Source of the DNA: an uncultured bacterium
Lineage (GTDB): Bacteria; Bacteroidota; Bacteroidia; Bacteroidales; Rikenellaceae
Reading direction: 5' to 3'
Length of the DNA stretch: 36,092 nt
Assembly: GCA_905214725.1 (NCBI GenBank)
Contig: CAJMNH010000017.1
Span: 1-36,092, forward strand
A program made the position numbers and the translations under genes. Every line of letters begins with the position of its first letter. Position 1 is the stretch's first letter. This document shows, piece by piece, positions 22,763 through 31,008 of the stretch. The notes beneath the pieces are model-generated. The model was not told the DNA's origin. It saw only the letters and a program-made list of their open reading frames with translations, and ran no database searches.

Positions 22763-25141
22763 TCAGTCGCGCGATAAGCGGTCGAACGTGCAGCGTGCCG
22801 TGCCTTCGCACGGATCGTACTCCGTGACGGCGCGCAGCGTGAAGAGCGAGGTTCCGCCGGCGAGCCGGAAGCGGAAGCGGGAGCGGATCGTGGGGTGGGC
22901 GTCGCCGTCGAAGCGGAAGAGGTTCGCGTATTCGTCGGGGGCGATTCGCAGGCGGAGCGTCACCTGCTGGCGGTCGTCTTCGGCCGCCACGCGGGCGTCG
23001 TAGAAGCGGTGGAGACCCTCCAGTGCGTCCCGATCCTCGAAACAAAGCGTGAATCCCTGCGTCTCGGCGTCGCCCGTAAAGTGAAAGGCGGCCAGCGGAT
23101 AACGCGCTTCGTGCAGCGGATAGCCCCATCGCTCGCCTGCGGGCAGGTCGTGCAGGCCCATGTAGCGTACGATGCGGGGCGTGAAAGCGTCTGAGTCGTC
23201 GGCCGTCGCCTCGTCGCGGTCGCCTACGCGGAGGATCAGCGCCGAAGGGGCGTTTACGTAGCCGCCCGTCTCGGAGAGCGTCGGGGCGAAGAGTTCGTTG
23301 AGCGACACGGTTTCTCCCTCCTTCGCCGCTTTCGATGCCGTCGCATGGCTCCAGCGGCCGAAGCGGGTGCCGTTGGCTGCATCGAAACGCGCCACTGCGC
23401 CGTCTCCGTCGCGGTAGCCCCATGTCCGCAGGTCGTGGATGTCGAGCGCTCGGTCGGCGCTTGCGATCGCCGCGTCGCTCAGGATGCGGTCGCTCCACTC
23501 CCAGACGGTCGCCGGATCGTAGAAGTCGCGTGCCGGCTCGATGTAGACCCGTTTCTGCCGTTCGTCGGTATGGAACCGCAGGTCGAACAGATGGGCGAGG
23601 GCCTTCAACAGCTCCGCCTGCCGGATCTCGTGCCGCGCCACGTCGGCGAAGGTTACCGTCGCGCCGTACCCCGGGGCGGACGAGAAGCAGGGCCGCAGGC
23701 GGCACTTGCGGCTGATCGTGAAGTTCGTCCCCGCTTCCGCCCCGTAGAAGCTGATCTGACGAAAATATTTCGGTGCGGTAGGCGTCACCTTCTCGGGCGA
23801 GGTGCGAACGGTGATCCGCACTTCGGTCTGCCCCGTTTCGCCGATGTACCCATCGTAGAGTGCCCAATCTCCCGTGTAGGGGACATAGACTCCCGAGACG
23901 TTGCGATAGAGACGCGCATTGGTGAGCGTCGTCCCCTTCGGCGTGGTGAAAAGCGCCGAGCGGGTCGTGAATTCCGCGAGCGTCGTCTCTGCGCCGTCCG
24001 TTGTGCAGCGCAGCGTCCATTTGTTCCCTTCCGCGTGGTCGAAAACGACGATACGGTACTGAAAGAAGGATTGCAGCGCCTCTCGCCGATCTTCGAAACG
24101 GTTCGCCAGTTCGAACCGCACGTCTGCGTCTTCACCCAGCCACACCGAGTCGAAACCCGTCAGGCGCGTCCGCGAACGAATGCGGTAGTCGGTCACGTAG
24201 TGAAGGTCGTATTCGAACCCCGCGCTCACTTCGGTCAGCGGCCGGAAACAGAGCTCTCCGTTCTCGATGCGCAGACATCCGCCTGCGCTGTAAGCGTCCG
24301 TCAGCGTCGCTCCCGTTTCATCGACCTCCTGCGGCGAGAAGGCGTCGACGAGATTGCCGACGGTGTTGAACGTCACGAAGGGGTTGGCCTCCACCCGTCC
24401 CAATGCGTTGGCGGTCGTCGTGCCGTCGGCCTTGCGGCGCGCCAGAAAGCCCATCTTTTGCCGCTGTACGCGGGTGTCGTGCGAGGCGTAGGCGCCGCTC
24501 ATGTAGAGCGAGCGGAACCACGGGCTCTCCATGAAGGCGCTTTCGACGGCGTACCCCGCCTTGTCGAAAAGCGCCTGTACCAATGCATAAAGCGACAGGA
24601 AGGGGTGGTAATCGTCCGTCGAGAGAAGCCGCTCCGGCGCTTGAAGACCTGTCGAGCCGTTCGTTATCTCGTAACGGTCGCGGAGTACGGGGAGGAATTT
24701 CACGGGTCTTTCGTCGCTCCATCCGGCGGCGATGTCCGTCGGCAACAACTGCCCCGCGTACTCCACATCCAACTCCCTGAACCACTGTTTCGCCGCCTGC
24801 TTGGCCCATCCGCAGGCTCCTCCCCGCAGTTCCACGCGGTAGCGGCACTCCCCGCCGCGCCAGAGCGTCTCCAACAGCCGTACGCTGCCGCTCAACAGCG
24901 ACGCGCCGTCGGCCAGCAACTCCCCCTTGTGCAGCGCAGCGTTAAATTTGCCCGTGCCGTAGAGATGGCATTCTGCCCCGAATAGGGCGTCGACGGCAGC
25001 CGTCGGGAGCAGTTCGAACGTCAGCGTTTCTCCGCTGCGTCCCGCTTCGGGATCGGTCAGTTTTTCGTCGCTCCAAGCGAGGGTTAGCGGCTGTCCCGCG
25101 ATCGGATCGCAGGCTACGGAGTCGATCAGCAACCGGATCAT
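22763..25141 (-). CDS. Large phage tail protein (tail-tip/hub-like)
   Basis: 792 residues from the ATG at 25141, which overlaps the upstream gene's stop region by 4 bases (ATGA). The first 100 residues (L-T-L-A-W-S-D-E-K-L...G-E-T-L-T-F-E-L-L-P-T; L-F-G-A-E-C-H-L-Y; G-S-V-R-L-L-E) resemble the hub-like beginning of large tail proteins in Bacteroidales prophages. The rest is beta-rich with many aromatic strands and no enzymatic motif. It is the largest protein of the cassette and probably contacts the cell surface or forms the tail tip. No tape-measure protein accompanies it. Confidence 0.7.
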   Translation of the reverse strand: MIRLLIDSVACDPIAGQPLTLAWSDEKLTDPEAGRSGETLTFELLPTAAVDALFGAECHLYGTGKFNAALHKGELLADGASLLSGSVRLLETLWRGGECRYRVELRGGACGWAKQAAKQWFRELDVEYAGQLLPTDIAAGWSDERPVKFLPVLRDRYEITNGSTGLQAPERLLSTDDYHPFLSLYALVQALFDKAGYAVESAFMESPWFRSLYMSGAYASHDTRVQRQKMGFLARRKADGTTTANALGRVEANPFVTFNTVGNLVDAFSPQEVDETGATLTDAYSAGGCLRIENGELCFRPLTEVSAGFEYDLHYVTDYRIRSRTRLTGFDSVWLGEDADVRFELANRFEDRREALQSFFQYRIVVFDHAEGNKWTLRCTTDGAETTLAEFTTRSALFTTPKGTTLTNARLYRNVSGVYVPYTGDWALYDGYIGETGQTEVRITVRTSPEKVTPTAPKYFRQISFYGAEAGTNFTISRKCRLRPCFSSAPGYGATVTFADVARHEIRQAELLKALAHLFDLRFHTDERQKRVYIEPARDFYDPATVWEWSDRILSDAAIASADRALDIHDLRTWGYRDGDGAVARFDAANGTRFGRWSHATASKAAKEGETVSLNELFAPTLSETGGYVNAPSALILRVGDRDEATADDSDAFTPRIVRYMGLHDLPAGERWGYPLHEARYPLAAFHFTGDAETQGFTLCFEDRDALEGLHRFYDARVAAEDDRQQVTLRLRIAPDEYANLFRFDGDAHPTIRSRFRFRLAGGTSLFTLRAVTEYDPCEGTARCTFDRLSRD

Positions 25142-26100
25142 AGCCGTCCTCCTCTCTTTCGGGGTCGAATCTCCAGCGTGAGGTGTTGCAGTTTGCCCGG
25201 TCGCTCGATACGTATCGTGTCGCTCACCACGTCGACCTCCGTCCAGCCTTCTTCGGTTGCCGCCCACACCGCAGGCGCGGCGGCCAGTTGCGCCAGCGCT
25301 TCCAGCACGGCTGCGGGTTCGTATGCCGAGCCGAGCCGCAGCCGTTGTTCGCCGACCGTCTCCGATTGGATATGGCCGGCCTCTTCGAGCGACAGACGCC
25401 GTCGTTCGATTTCGTAACGACGCTCCTCCACCAGCGGGAAGGTGTAGCGGTCGATTCCGCCCGTGTCGTTGAGCCATGCCAGCCTTCGGCTCCCGTCGGG
25501 GGTTTCGGTCACTTCGTAGTGGATAGCCGATTCGATTCCGTCCGCCGTCAGTTTTAGGTCGAACGACTCCGCGTCGGGGAACTCCGCCGCGTCGAGCCGG
25601 AAGAGAGCGACGCCTTCGGCCGAGACGCTGTACGCGTGCTCCGTCGGCACGCCGTTGCAGGTCGCCGTAAGCGCGGCCGAGCAGTGCACGCGGCAGTGAA
25701 CCGACACTTCGTCCGCCTCTTCGGTGCCGATAAGCCGCGTTGCGGGCAGCGAAGTGAGCGCCTCTCCCGCTTGGGTCGCGCGGGTCGCGGGCAGAAAGAT
25801 GCGGTCGGCCGCCTTGTCGTTTCCGATTGCGACCGCAAGCGCGGTCGTCCGCGTCGGCGGTGCGTAGAGACCGGTCGTCTCCGCTTCGAAAGGGAAGACG
25901 GCGGCCATGCGCCGCAGAAAGGAGGAGACCTCGATCTCCGGCATCCACAGGTCGCGGAGCGCCAGTTCGGCGACGGCGTCGCCGCTGCGCGCGTCGCTCA
26001 GTCGGGCGGTGAGTGTCGCGGCGGCCGCATCGTTGATAAATACGTAGCGTTGCGGAGCGAATCCCGGCGCATAGTTCTGGGGAATCTTGTAAAAGCTCAT
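25138..26100 (-). CDS. Phage tail-associated protein
   Basis: 320 residues. Beta-rich, with W-L-N-D-T-G-G-I-D-R-Y-T-F-P-L-V-E-E-R and A-Y-E-P-A-A-V-L-E-A-L-A-Q-L-A-A-A-P-A-V-W near the C-terminus and the end L-E-I-R-P-R-K-R-G. I recall similar lines in proteins preceding the large tail gene of Bacteroides prophages, so a tail-assembly role is likely; this is memory, not a search. It overlaps the next gene by 4 bases. The 79 bases before it hold no gene, only a tandem TGTTGAT (26106-26119). Confidence 0.65.
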   Translation of the reverse strand: MSFYKIPQNYAPGFAPQRYVFINDAAAATLTARLSDARSGDAVAELALRDLWMPEIEVSSFLRRMAAVFPFEAETTGLYAPPTRTTALAVAIGNDKAADRIFLPATRATQAGEALTSLPATRLIGTEEADEVSVHCRVHCSAALTATCNGVPTEHAYSVSAEGVALFRLDAAEFPDAESFDLKLTADGIESAIHYEVTETPDGSRRLAWLNDTGGIDRYTFPLVEERRYEIERRRLSLEEAGHIQSETVGEQRLRLGSAYEPAAVLEALAQLAAAPAVWAATEEGWTEVDVVSDTIRIERPGKLQHLTLEIRPRKRGGRL

Positions 26101-26179
26101 AAATCTGTTGATTGTTGATTGTCGACATTGATCTGCTTGTCGCAGAGCGGAGTTTGAAGGAGGTCGATTCCTGATCGTT

Positions 26180-26584
26180 TCAGAACCAGACGACGATCTC
26201 CGCCGTGGCGCTCTGCGAAATTTCGCCGTGGTTGGTGAAGGCGCAGGTGCGGGGCCGGATCGCGAGCCGCCCGATGCAGATCACTTTCGGGTCTTCCGTT
26301 AGCACCGTGAAAATATCGAGCAGCGTCCGCTCCATTTCGTCGAGCCGTCGGGCGCGCTCGGCGTGCGTGAGCTGCAGCCCGGGTTGCAGCAGGTGGAGCT
26401 GAATCTCGTAAGTCCGTTTCCCGTGGCGGCGGCCTTCGACCTCCTTGAGCCGGAGCGGAGTGAGCCATGCGGCGGGATAGCGGTCGATTTCCGAGGCCAT
26501 GTATCCGTCCGGCGCCGAAAAGAAAGCGTAGTCGTGTGCGGTGATGAGATCGCGCAGCGCCTGCGCGAGATAGACGGGAGTCAT
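26180..26584 (-). CDS. Phage tail-terminator-like protein, first gene of the cassette
   Basis: 134 residues from the ATG at 26584. T-P-V-Y-L-A-Q-A-L-R-D-L-I near the N-terminus, a central Y-E-I-Q-L-H-L-L-Q-P-G strand, and the end N-H-G-E-I-S-Q-S-A-T-A-E-I-V-V-W-F fit small tail-completion (gpU-like) proteins. The motif support is modest. It follows a 147-base leader packed with repeats. Confidence 0.6.
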   Translation of the reverse strand: MTPVYLAQALRDLITAHDYAFFSAPDGYMASEIDRYPAAWLTPLRLKEVEGRRHGKRTYEIQLHLLQPGLQLTHAERARRLDEMERTLLDIFTVLTEDPKVICIGRLAIRPRTCAFTNHGEISQSATAEIVVWF

Positions 26585-26712
26585 TGTTGAAAAAATTTTA
26601 ACGGATTGTTGATAACCGTTCACAACTTTTTGAAACGTGCGTTTCTGTCGTGAATGGAATCGAAACGGATTGTTGATAACAAAGGATTGCCGGACGAATG
26701 AGTGTTGATAAC
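26585..26712. repeat. Phased direct repeats TGTTGATAAC in the cassette leader
   Basis: The 16-mer ACGGATTGTTGATAAC occurs exactly at 26601-26616 and 26665-26680; its core TGTTGATAAC recurs at 26703-26712, and a shorter TTGTTGA at 26584-26590. Core spacings are 22, 64 and 32 bases, close to whole helical turns. All lie between the predicted start site and the first ATG. They could be regulator sites. The core is one base from the DnaA box TGTGGATAA, so DnaA binding is an alternative. Confidence 0.75.
26632..26645. promoter_or_regulatory. Palindrome GAAACG-TG-CGTTTC, operator-like
   Basis: A perfect 6+2+6 inverted repeat between two of the direct repeats; a further half-site GAAACG starts at 26662, 30 bases on. 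The size suits a dimeric phage-type repressor. No repressor gene is in the window. Confidence 0.5.
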
Positions 26713-26737
26713 TCCGGCTTGCGGTCCATCGGCTGGA

Positions 26738-26769
26738 CAAATATACGTTCCCGCAACCCCCTTTGTCAA
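26738..26769 (-). promoter_or_regulatory. Promoter of the phage-derived cassette
   Basis: Minus strand: TTG (26767-26769), 21-base spacer, TATATTTG (26738-26745), a perfect -7 box. Transcription would start near 26731. It is a host sigma-type promoter, so the cassette can be expressed without a phage activator unless repressed. Confidence 0.7.
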
Positions 26770-26902
26770 GTCTTTTCACGAGATTTAGAAAAACTTTTGT
26801 GCAAACTCTTGTAAAACTGTGCGTTGAAAGGCGTGCAACATTGAAATCCTCCCGTCTCCGAAAATAAAATCCGATGCTCGGCTTCGTTTCCCGAATTTTT
26901 CG

Positions 26903-26910
26903 TACCTTTG
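26903..26910 (+). promoter_or_regulatory. -7 box of mqnA
   Basis: TACCTTTG matches TAnnTTTG exactly; the -33 element is not clear. The stretch 26770-26900 holds no gene; it contains two loosely similar words (ACTTTTGTGCAAA and CTCTTGTAAAA, about 26791-26818) of unknown meaning. Confidence 0.5.
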
Positions 26911-27004
26911 CGTCGGATTCGACGGAGCGGTATGCGACGAAAATCGTTGCGATGCCCGCGCTCCGCCGAGAATGAGAAGTCGAACAAAAGGTCAAAACGT
27001 ATGG

Positions 27005-27775
27005 ATGATGGCTCTTATCCCCCGAATAGCAGCCGTATCGTATCTCAATACGATACCTTTCATCTATGGTATCCGGCACGCAGGTAATCTCCGTGCGGAA
27101 CTCTTGTTGACCCCACCCGCCCTTTGCGCACAGAACTTCATCGACGGTAATGCGGATATCGCATTGCTGCCTTCGGCCGTCGTCCCCGAATTGAAGGGAG
27201 CGGAGCTGATCACTGATTTCTGTATCGGCGCCTACGAGGAAGTGCGCACGGTGGTCGTGGTCTCCAATACCCCGATCGAGGAGGTCCGCCGCATCTGGCT
27301 CGACGCCCACTCGCGCACTTCGGTGCAGCTGACGGGTTATCTGGCGGCGAACAGGTGGAAGATTGCGCCTTTGTGGCTCGATATGCGCGACTATGCGGTG
27401 TTGGATACCCCGCAGGACGGCGACGCCTTTCTGCTGATCGGCGACAAGGTCTTCGACCACGAGGACGAGTTCATCTACTCCTATGATCTGGCCGCCGAGT
27501 GGCGCGAAGCGACGGGGATGCCCTTCGCCTTCGCCGTCTGGGTCGCCCGCAAGGGGATGCCCTACGCCGTGACCGATGCCTTGGAGGAGGCGCTCACGTT
27601 CGGCGTGGAGCGCATTTATGAGGCGATCCTCGAAAGCGATTACCGCGACCGGCCTTATGCCTATGACTATCTGACGCAGAACATCGATTTTCTCTTCGAT
27701 AACGAAAAACGCAAAGCTCTTCAAAAGTTTTGGACCTCCGGCATCAAAGTGACGCCTCGGGTCGAACCCGGCTGA
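27005..27775 (+). CDS. mqnA: Chorismate dehydratase, menaquinone biosynthesis (futalosine pathway)
   Basis: 256 residues from the ATG at 27005; the family starts shortly before P-R-I-A-A-V-S-Y-L-N-T-I-P-F, so the in-frame ATG at 26972 is less likely. Further marks: D-I-A-L-L-P-S-A-V-V-P-E-L, the hinge T-S-V-Q-L-T-G-Y-L, and L-L-I-G-D-K-V-F with the ligand-binding region. MqnA converts chorismate to 3-[(1-carboxyvinyl)oxy]benzoate, the first step of the futalosine route to menaquinone, in the cytoplasm. It is separated from corA by 105 bases without a clear promoter. Confidence 0.92.
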   Translation: MMALIPRIAAVSYLNTIPFIYGIRHAGNLRAELLLTPPALCAQNFIDGNADIALLPSAVVPELKGAELITDFCIGAYEEVRTVVVVSNTPIEEVRRIWLDAHSRTSVQLTGYLAANRWKIAPLWLDMRDYAVLDTPQDGDAFLLIGDKVFDHEDEFIYSYDLAAEWREATGMPFAFAVWVARKGMPYAVTDALEEALTFGVERIYEAILESDYRDRPYAYDYLTQNIDFLFDNEKRKALQKFWTSGIKVTPRVEPG

Positions 27776-27880
27776 AGAGGGTAATCGCCGCGCCGGCAGG
27801 CGCAGCACCTTTCGGAGTTCACAATACCTAAACCGATCCGGCCGCCGCGAGGGCTCCGCCGAATACAAACCCGGGTGCTT

Positions 27881-28864
27881 ATGATTACCATTTACCTCAA
27901 ACAATACAACAAGATCATCCGCAATGCCGATCCCAAGCTCTTCGACGAACTGGGGTACGACGACATCCTGTGGATCGATCTGCTGAATCCCACCATCAAG
28001 GAGCAGAAGGCTGTCGAGAACTTTATGGAGATCAGCCTCCAGACCAAGCAGCAAGTCGAGGAGATCGAGTCCACCTCGAAATATTCCGAGACGGAGAACG
28101 CCATTATCTCCAACTCCAACTTCTTCGTTCCGACGGACGACTCTTTCGTCGTTCAGCCGGTATCGTTCATCATCTCGAACGAGGGTGTGCTCGTGTCGGT
28201 GCGCAACGCTGAGTTCCGCACCTTCCGCGAGGCCGAGAAGCGGTTGCAGATGAACTACCGCAGTTTCTCGACGGGTTACCATCTTTTCATTTCATTGTTG
28301 GAGGTGCGTATCGACTACGACGCCGATTTGGTGGAGATGATTGCCAAGCAGGTCGCGGCGCTCTCGAAGGACATCAATTCGGAGGATTCGATCGACAAGA
28401 AGGTGATCCACCGCATCAACGCCCTTCTGGAAAGCACGATGTTGCTGCGCGAGAATATTTTCGACCGTCAGCGCGTGCTCTCGGGCATCCTGCGTTCGGA
28501 GCGTTTCCCCAACGACATCTATCCCCGCTTGCAGCTGATGATCAAGGACGTCAATTCGCTGATCAACCACGCCGATTTCAGTTTTCAGCGTCTGGACTAC
28601 ATTCAGGACGCCGCGCTGGGGCTGATCAACATCGAGCAGAACGAGATCGTCAAGATCTTCTCCGTGGCGGCGGTCATCTTCATGCCTGCCACGCTCGTGG
28701 CGAGTATCTACGGCATGAATTTCCATGCCATGCCCGAGTTGGACTGGGTCTATACGTTTCCCAACGGAACGACCATCCCGTTGGGCTATCTGTTCGCCAT
28801 CGGGCTGATGGTGCTCTTCTCTGCGGGCACGATCTGGTTTTTCCGGTATAAAAAATGGTTATAA
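27881..28864 (+). CDS. corA: CorA-type magnesium/cobalt transporter
   Basis: 327 residues from the ATG at 27881. The long cytoplasmic helices are followed by two C-terminal membrane segments, the first ending in the signature Y-G-M-N-F-H-A-M-P-E-L and the second in a short basic tail (F-R-Y-K-K-W-L). CorA pentamers carry Mg2+ passively through the inner membrane. The length is normal. A GTG six bases earlier is in frame but less likely. The YihY gene follows after 49 bases. Confidence 0.93.
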   Translation: MITIYLKQYNKIIRNADPKLFDELGYDDILWIDLLNPTIKEQKAVENFMEISLQTKQQVEEIESTSKYSETENAIISNSNFFVPTDDSFVVQPVSFIISNEGVLVSVRNAEFRTFREAEKRLQMNYRSFSTGYHLFISLLEVRIDYDADLVEMIAKQVAALSKDINSEDSIDKKVIHRINALLESTMLLRENIFDRQRVLSGILRSERFPNDIYPRLQLMIKDVNSLINHADFSFQRLDYIQDAALGLINIEQNEIVKIFSVAAVIFMPATLVASIYGMNFHAMPELDWVYTFPNGTTIPLGYLFAIGLMVLFSAGTIWFFRYKKWL

Positions 28865-28913
28865 TCGGGTGAAGGGGCGCACGCGCGTTCCCATAACTTA
28901 AATTCGATTGCTC

Positions 28914-30221
28914 ATGGCCTTTTTCAAGAATCTATGGACTTTCCTCACGGAGACGATCTTTCTGAAAGACGAACGCAACTATCGCAGCGGTTTCGTTCGC
29001 TGGACCGTGCGGCAGTATAAGTTGCTTTTTTATACGGCGCGCGGACTCAACGAGCACGATACGCTGGTGCGAAGCGCCGCGCTGACCTTCTATACGCTTA
29101 TGTCGATCGTCCCCATCGCCGCACTCGTCTTCGCCGTGGTCAAGGGGTTCGGACTGGCCGACGGACTGATGCAGAATCTCTATTCGCTCTTTCCGCAGAA
29201 CCGCGACGTGGTCGACTATATCGTCGCTTTCGCCGACAAGGCGATCGCCAATGCACAGGGCGGTGTCGTCGCTTTCGTGGGCATCATCATGCTCTTCTGG
29301 GCCGTTGTGAGGGTTTTCGGCTCGGTCGAGGACGCTTTCAATAACATCTGGGAGGTGAAGGTGTCGCGCAGTTTTACGCGTCAGTTTACCGACTACATCG
29401 CCGTAGTGGTCATCACGCCGATTTTGTGGGTGGTCGCCAGCACCGTAGGGCGTTACGCCGGCCACCTGCTGGGGATCGACGCTATCGGCCCCCTCTATTC
29501 GTTTTTGTCGGGCCTCGTCTCGATGCTGGTCGTCTGGGCGATGTTCTCGTTCATCTACGTCGTGGTTCCCAATACCCGCGTGAAGTTGGGCAGCGCCGTC
29601 ATGGCGGGCGTTGTCGCGGGGACGCTGTTCCTCTGTTTTCAGTGGGGGTATGTCTGGCTGCAACGGTATATGACCTCTTACAACGCCATCTACGGCAGTT
29701 TCGCCGCCTTGCCCCTGTTTCTTATCTGGGTGCAGTGGTCGTGGCAGATTCTGCTTTTCGGCGGGGAACTGGCCTTCGCCTACCAAAACATCGCCCGTTT
29801 CGCCGAGGAGCGCGAGTCGCTGCACATCAGCTACGACCATCGCCGTCAGGTGACGCTGGCCGTCATGCTGCACGTCGCCCGCATCTTCCGCGACGGCCAC
29901 GGCCCCGTTTCGGCCGTCGAAATCCATACCGGATTGCGGTTGCCGACGCGTATCGTCAACGACGTGCTCTATTCGCTGGTCACGGCGCGGCTGCTGGTAG
30001 CCGTTCGCAGCGAAAACGACGAACGGGAAGTGCTCTTCTCGCCTGCGGTGGATATTCATTCGCTCACGCTTTACGACGTGTTGGAGCAGGTCGAAGCCTA
30101 CGGTTGTTCGGATCTCGATTTCCGCGATTCGCCCGAAATGAAGGTCGTAGGCGAGTTGCTGGCCGACATCCGCGCCGCTGCGCGGCGGTCGCCGGCCAAT
30201 GTGTTGTTAATAGATATTTGA
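28914..30221 (+). CDS. YihY/BrkB-family inner-membrane protein
   Basis: 435 residues from the ATG at 28914. About six membrane segments between residues 45 and 285, with S-A-A-L-T-F-Y-T-L-M-S-I-V-P, V-F-G-S-V-E-D-A-F-N-N-I-W-E-V, Y-N-A-I-Y-G-S-F-A-A-L-P-L-F-L-I-W and L-L-F-G-G-E-L-A-F-A, all typical of the UPF0761 family. A C-terminal region of about 120 residues looks like a winged helix (A-V-E-I-H-T-G-L-R-L-P-T-R-I-V-N-D-V-L). The transported substrate is unknown. The next gene begins 4 bases later. Confidence 0.9.
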   Translation: MAFFKNLWTFLTETIFLKDERNYRSGFVRWTVRQYKLLFYTARGLNEHDTLVRSAALTFYTLMSIVPIAALVFAVVKGFGLADGLMQNLYSLFPQNRDVVDYIVAFADKAIANAQGGVVAFVGIIMLFWAVVRVFGSVEDAFNNIWEVKVSRSFTRQFTDYIAVVVITPILWVVASTVGRYAGHLLGIDAIGPLYSFLSGLVSMLVVWAMFSFIYVVVPNTRVKLGSAVMAGVVAGTLFLCFQWGYVWLQRYMTSYNAIYGSFAALPLFLIWVQWSWQILLFGGELAFAYQNIARFAEERESLHISYDHRRQVTLAVMLHVARIFRDGHGPVSAVEIHTGLRLPTRIVNDVLYSLVTARLLVAVRSENDEREVLFSPAVDIHSLTLYDVLEQVEAYGCSDLDFRDSPEMKVVGELLADIRAAARRSPANVLLIDI

Positions 30222-30225
30222 TGTT

Positions 30226-31008
30226 ATGATCCGTTCCGTCGTCATCATCGGCAGCGGCAATCTGGCCGAGGCGCTCGCCCGCGCTGTTGCCGACTCGCCG
30301 CTCGAATTGCGGCAGGTGTTCGGCCGCAACCGCGACCGCGTCGCCGCCGTCGCTGCGTTGGCCCGTACCGAAGGGCAAACCGATCCGGCGCGTCTGGCAC
30401 GGGCCGACATCTACCTGATCGCCGTGAGCGACGCGGCCGTTGAGGAGGTGGCCGCTTCGCTGCCGATCGACTCCGCGGCCGTCGTGGTCCATACGGCCGG
30501 CAGCGTGCCGGTCGACGCTCTGCCCGCGCGCTTTCCTCGCCGCGCGGTTTTCTATCCTTTTCAGACCTTTACCAAGGGGCGGTCGGTCGATTTTTCGCAG
30601 ATTCCGATTCTTATCGAGACTGCTGCGCCCGACCTGCGCGCCGAATTGGAGGCGTTCGCCCGCCAGTTGAGCCGCACGGTGCTCTATGCCGATTCCGTTT
30701 TGCGCGGACGGGTGCATCTGGCCGGAGTCTTCGCCTGCAATTTCGCCAACCACTTTTTCGAACTGGGCGGCGAGGTGCTGCGCCGCGCCGGCGTTTCGGC
30801 CGACCTGCTGCGCCCGCTCATCGCCGAGACGACGGCCAAGGCGCTCGCCGCCGAGCGTCCGTCCGAAGTACAGACCGGCCCCGCCGTGCGGGGCGACCTG
30901 CCTACGCAGGAGCGCCATCTGAGCCTGCTTGCGGACGACGAACGCCTGCGTGAAATCTATCGACTGATCACACAAAGCATATGGGAAACTTCAAAGAAGA
31001 TATCGTAA
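30226..31008 (+). CDS. Rossmann-fold and DUF2520 domain protein
   Basis: 260 residues. N-terminal NAD(P)-binding motif V-V-I-I-G-S-G-N-L-A-E-A-L, then D-I-Y-L-I-A-V-S-D-A-A-V and V-V-H-T-A-G-S-V-P; the C-terminal half (Y-P-F-Q-T-F-T-K-G, H-L-A-G-V-F-A-C-N-F-A-N-H, T-G-P-A-V-R-G-D) is DUF2520. Such proteins resemble pyrroline-5-carboxylate and F420-dependent reductases, but no reaction is established. It overlaps kdsC by 28 bases, a gene pair I recall from other Bacteroidetes. Confidence 0.92.
   Translation: MIRSVVIIGSGNLAEALARAVADSPLELRQVFGRNRDRVAAVAALARTEGQTDPARLARADIYLIAVSDAAVEEVAASLPIDSAAVVVHTAGSVPVDALPARFPRRAVFYPFQTFTKGRSVDFSQIPILIETAAPDLRAELEAFARQLSRTVLYADSVLRGRVHLAGVFACNFANHFFELGGEVLRRAGVSADLLRPLIAETTAKALAAERPSEVQTGPAVRGDLPTQERHLSLLADDERLREIYRLITQSIWETSKKIS

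Larger units (their letters stand above)
17500..26769 (-). mobile_element. Phage-derived capsid/tail/lysis cassette lacking terminase, tape measure and integrase
   Basis: Eleven minus-strand genes without frameshifts, mostly overlapping or within 10 bases of each other. In transcription order: tail-terminator-like, two tail-like proteins, an 86-aa protein, prohead protease, major capsid, unknown, portal, connector-like, holin, lysozyme-like. Composition equals that of the host. Neither end shows a recombinase, tRNA or obvious direct repeat, and the flanks are mqnA and a ComEC gene. It may be a defective prophage, a satellite using a helper's packaging enzyme, or a domesticated particle. Confidence 0.8.

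Noticed and set aside
23345..24985. Long plus-strand open frame of 546 codons
   Set aside because: It is antisense to the large tail gene; Arg/Gly-rich text without motifs is typical of GC-rich shadow frames.
17481..26745. Attachment-site duplication flanking the phage cassette (ACAAATATA at both ends)
   Set aside because: Both copies are -7 promoter boxes (TATATTTG read on the minus strand), so the match is explained without integration.
26180..28282. A 700-codon open frame on the minus strand running across mqnA and corA
   Set aside because: It is antisense to two well-recognised genes; only its last 134 codons (26180-26584) look like a real protein.
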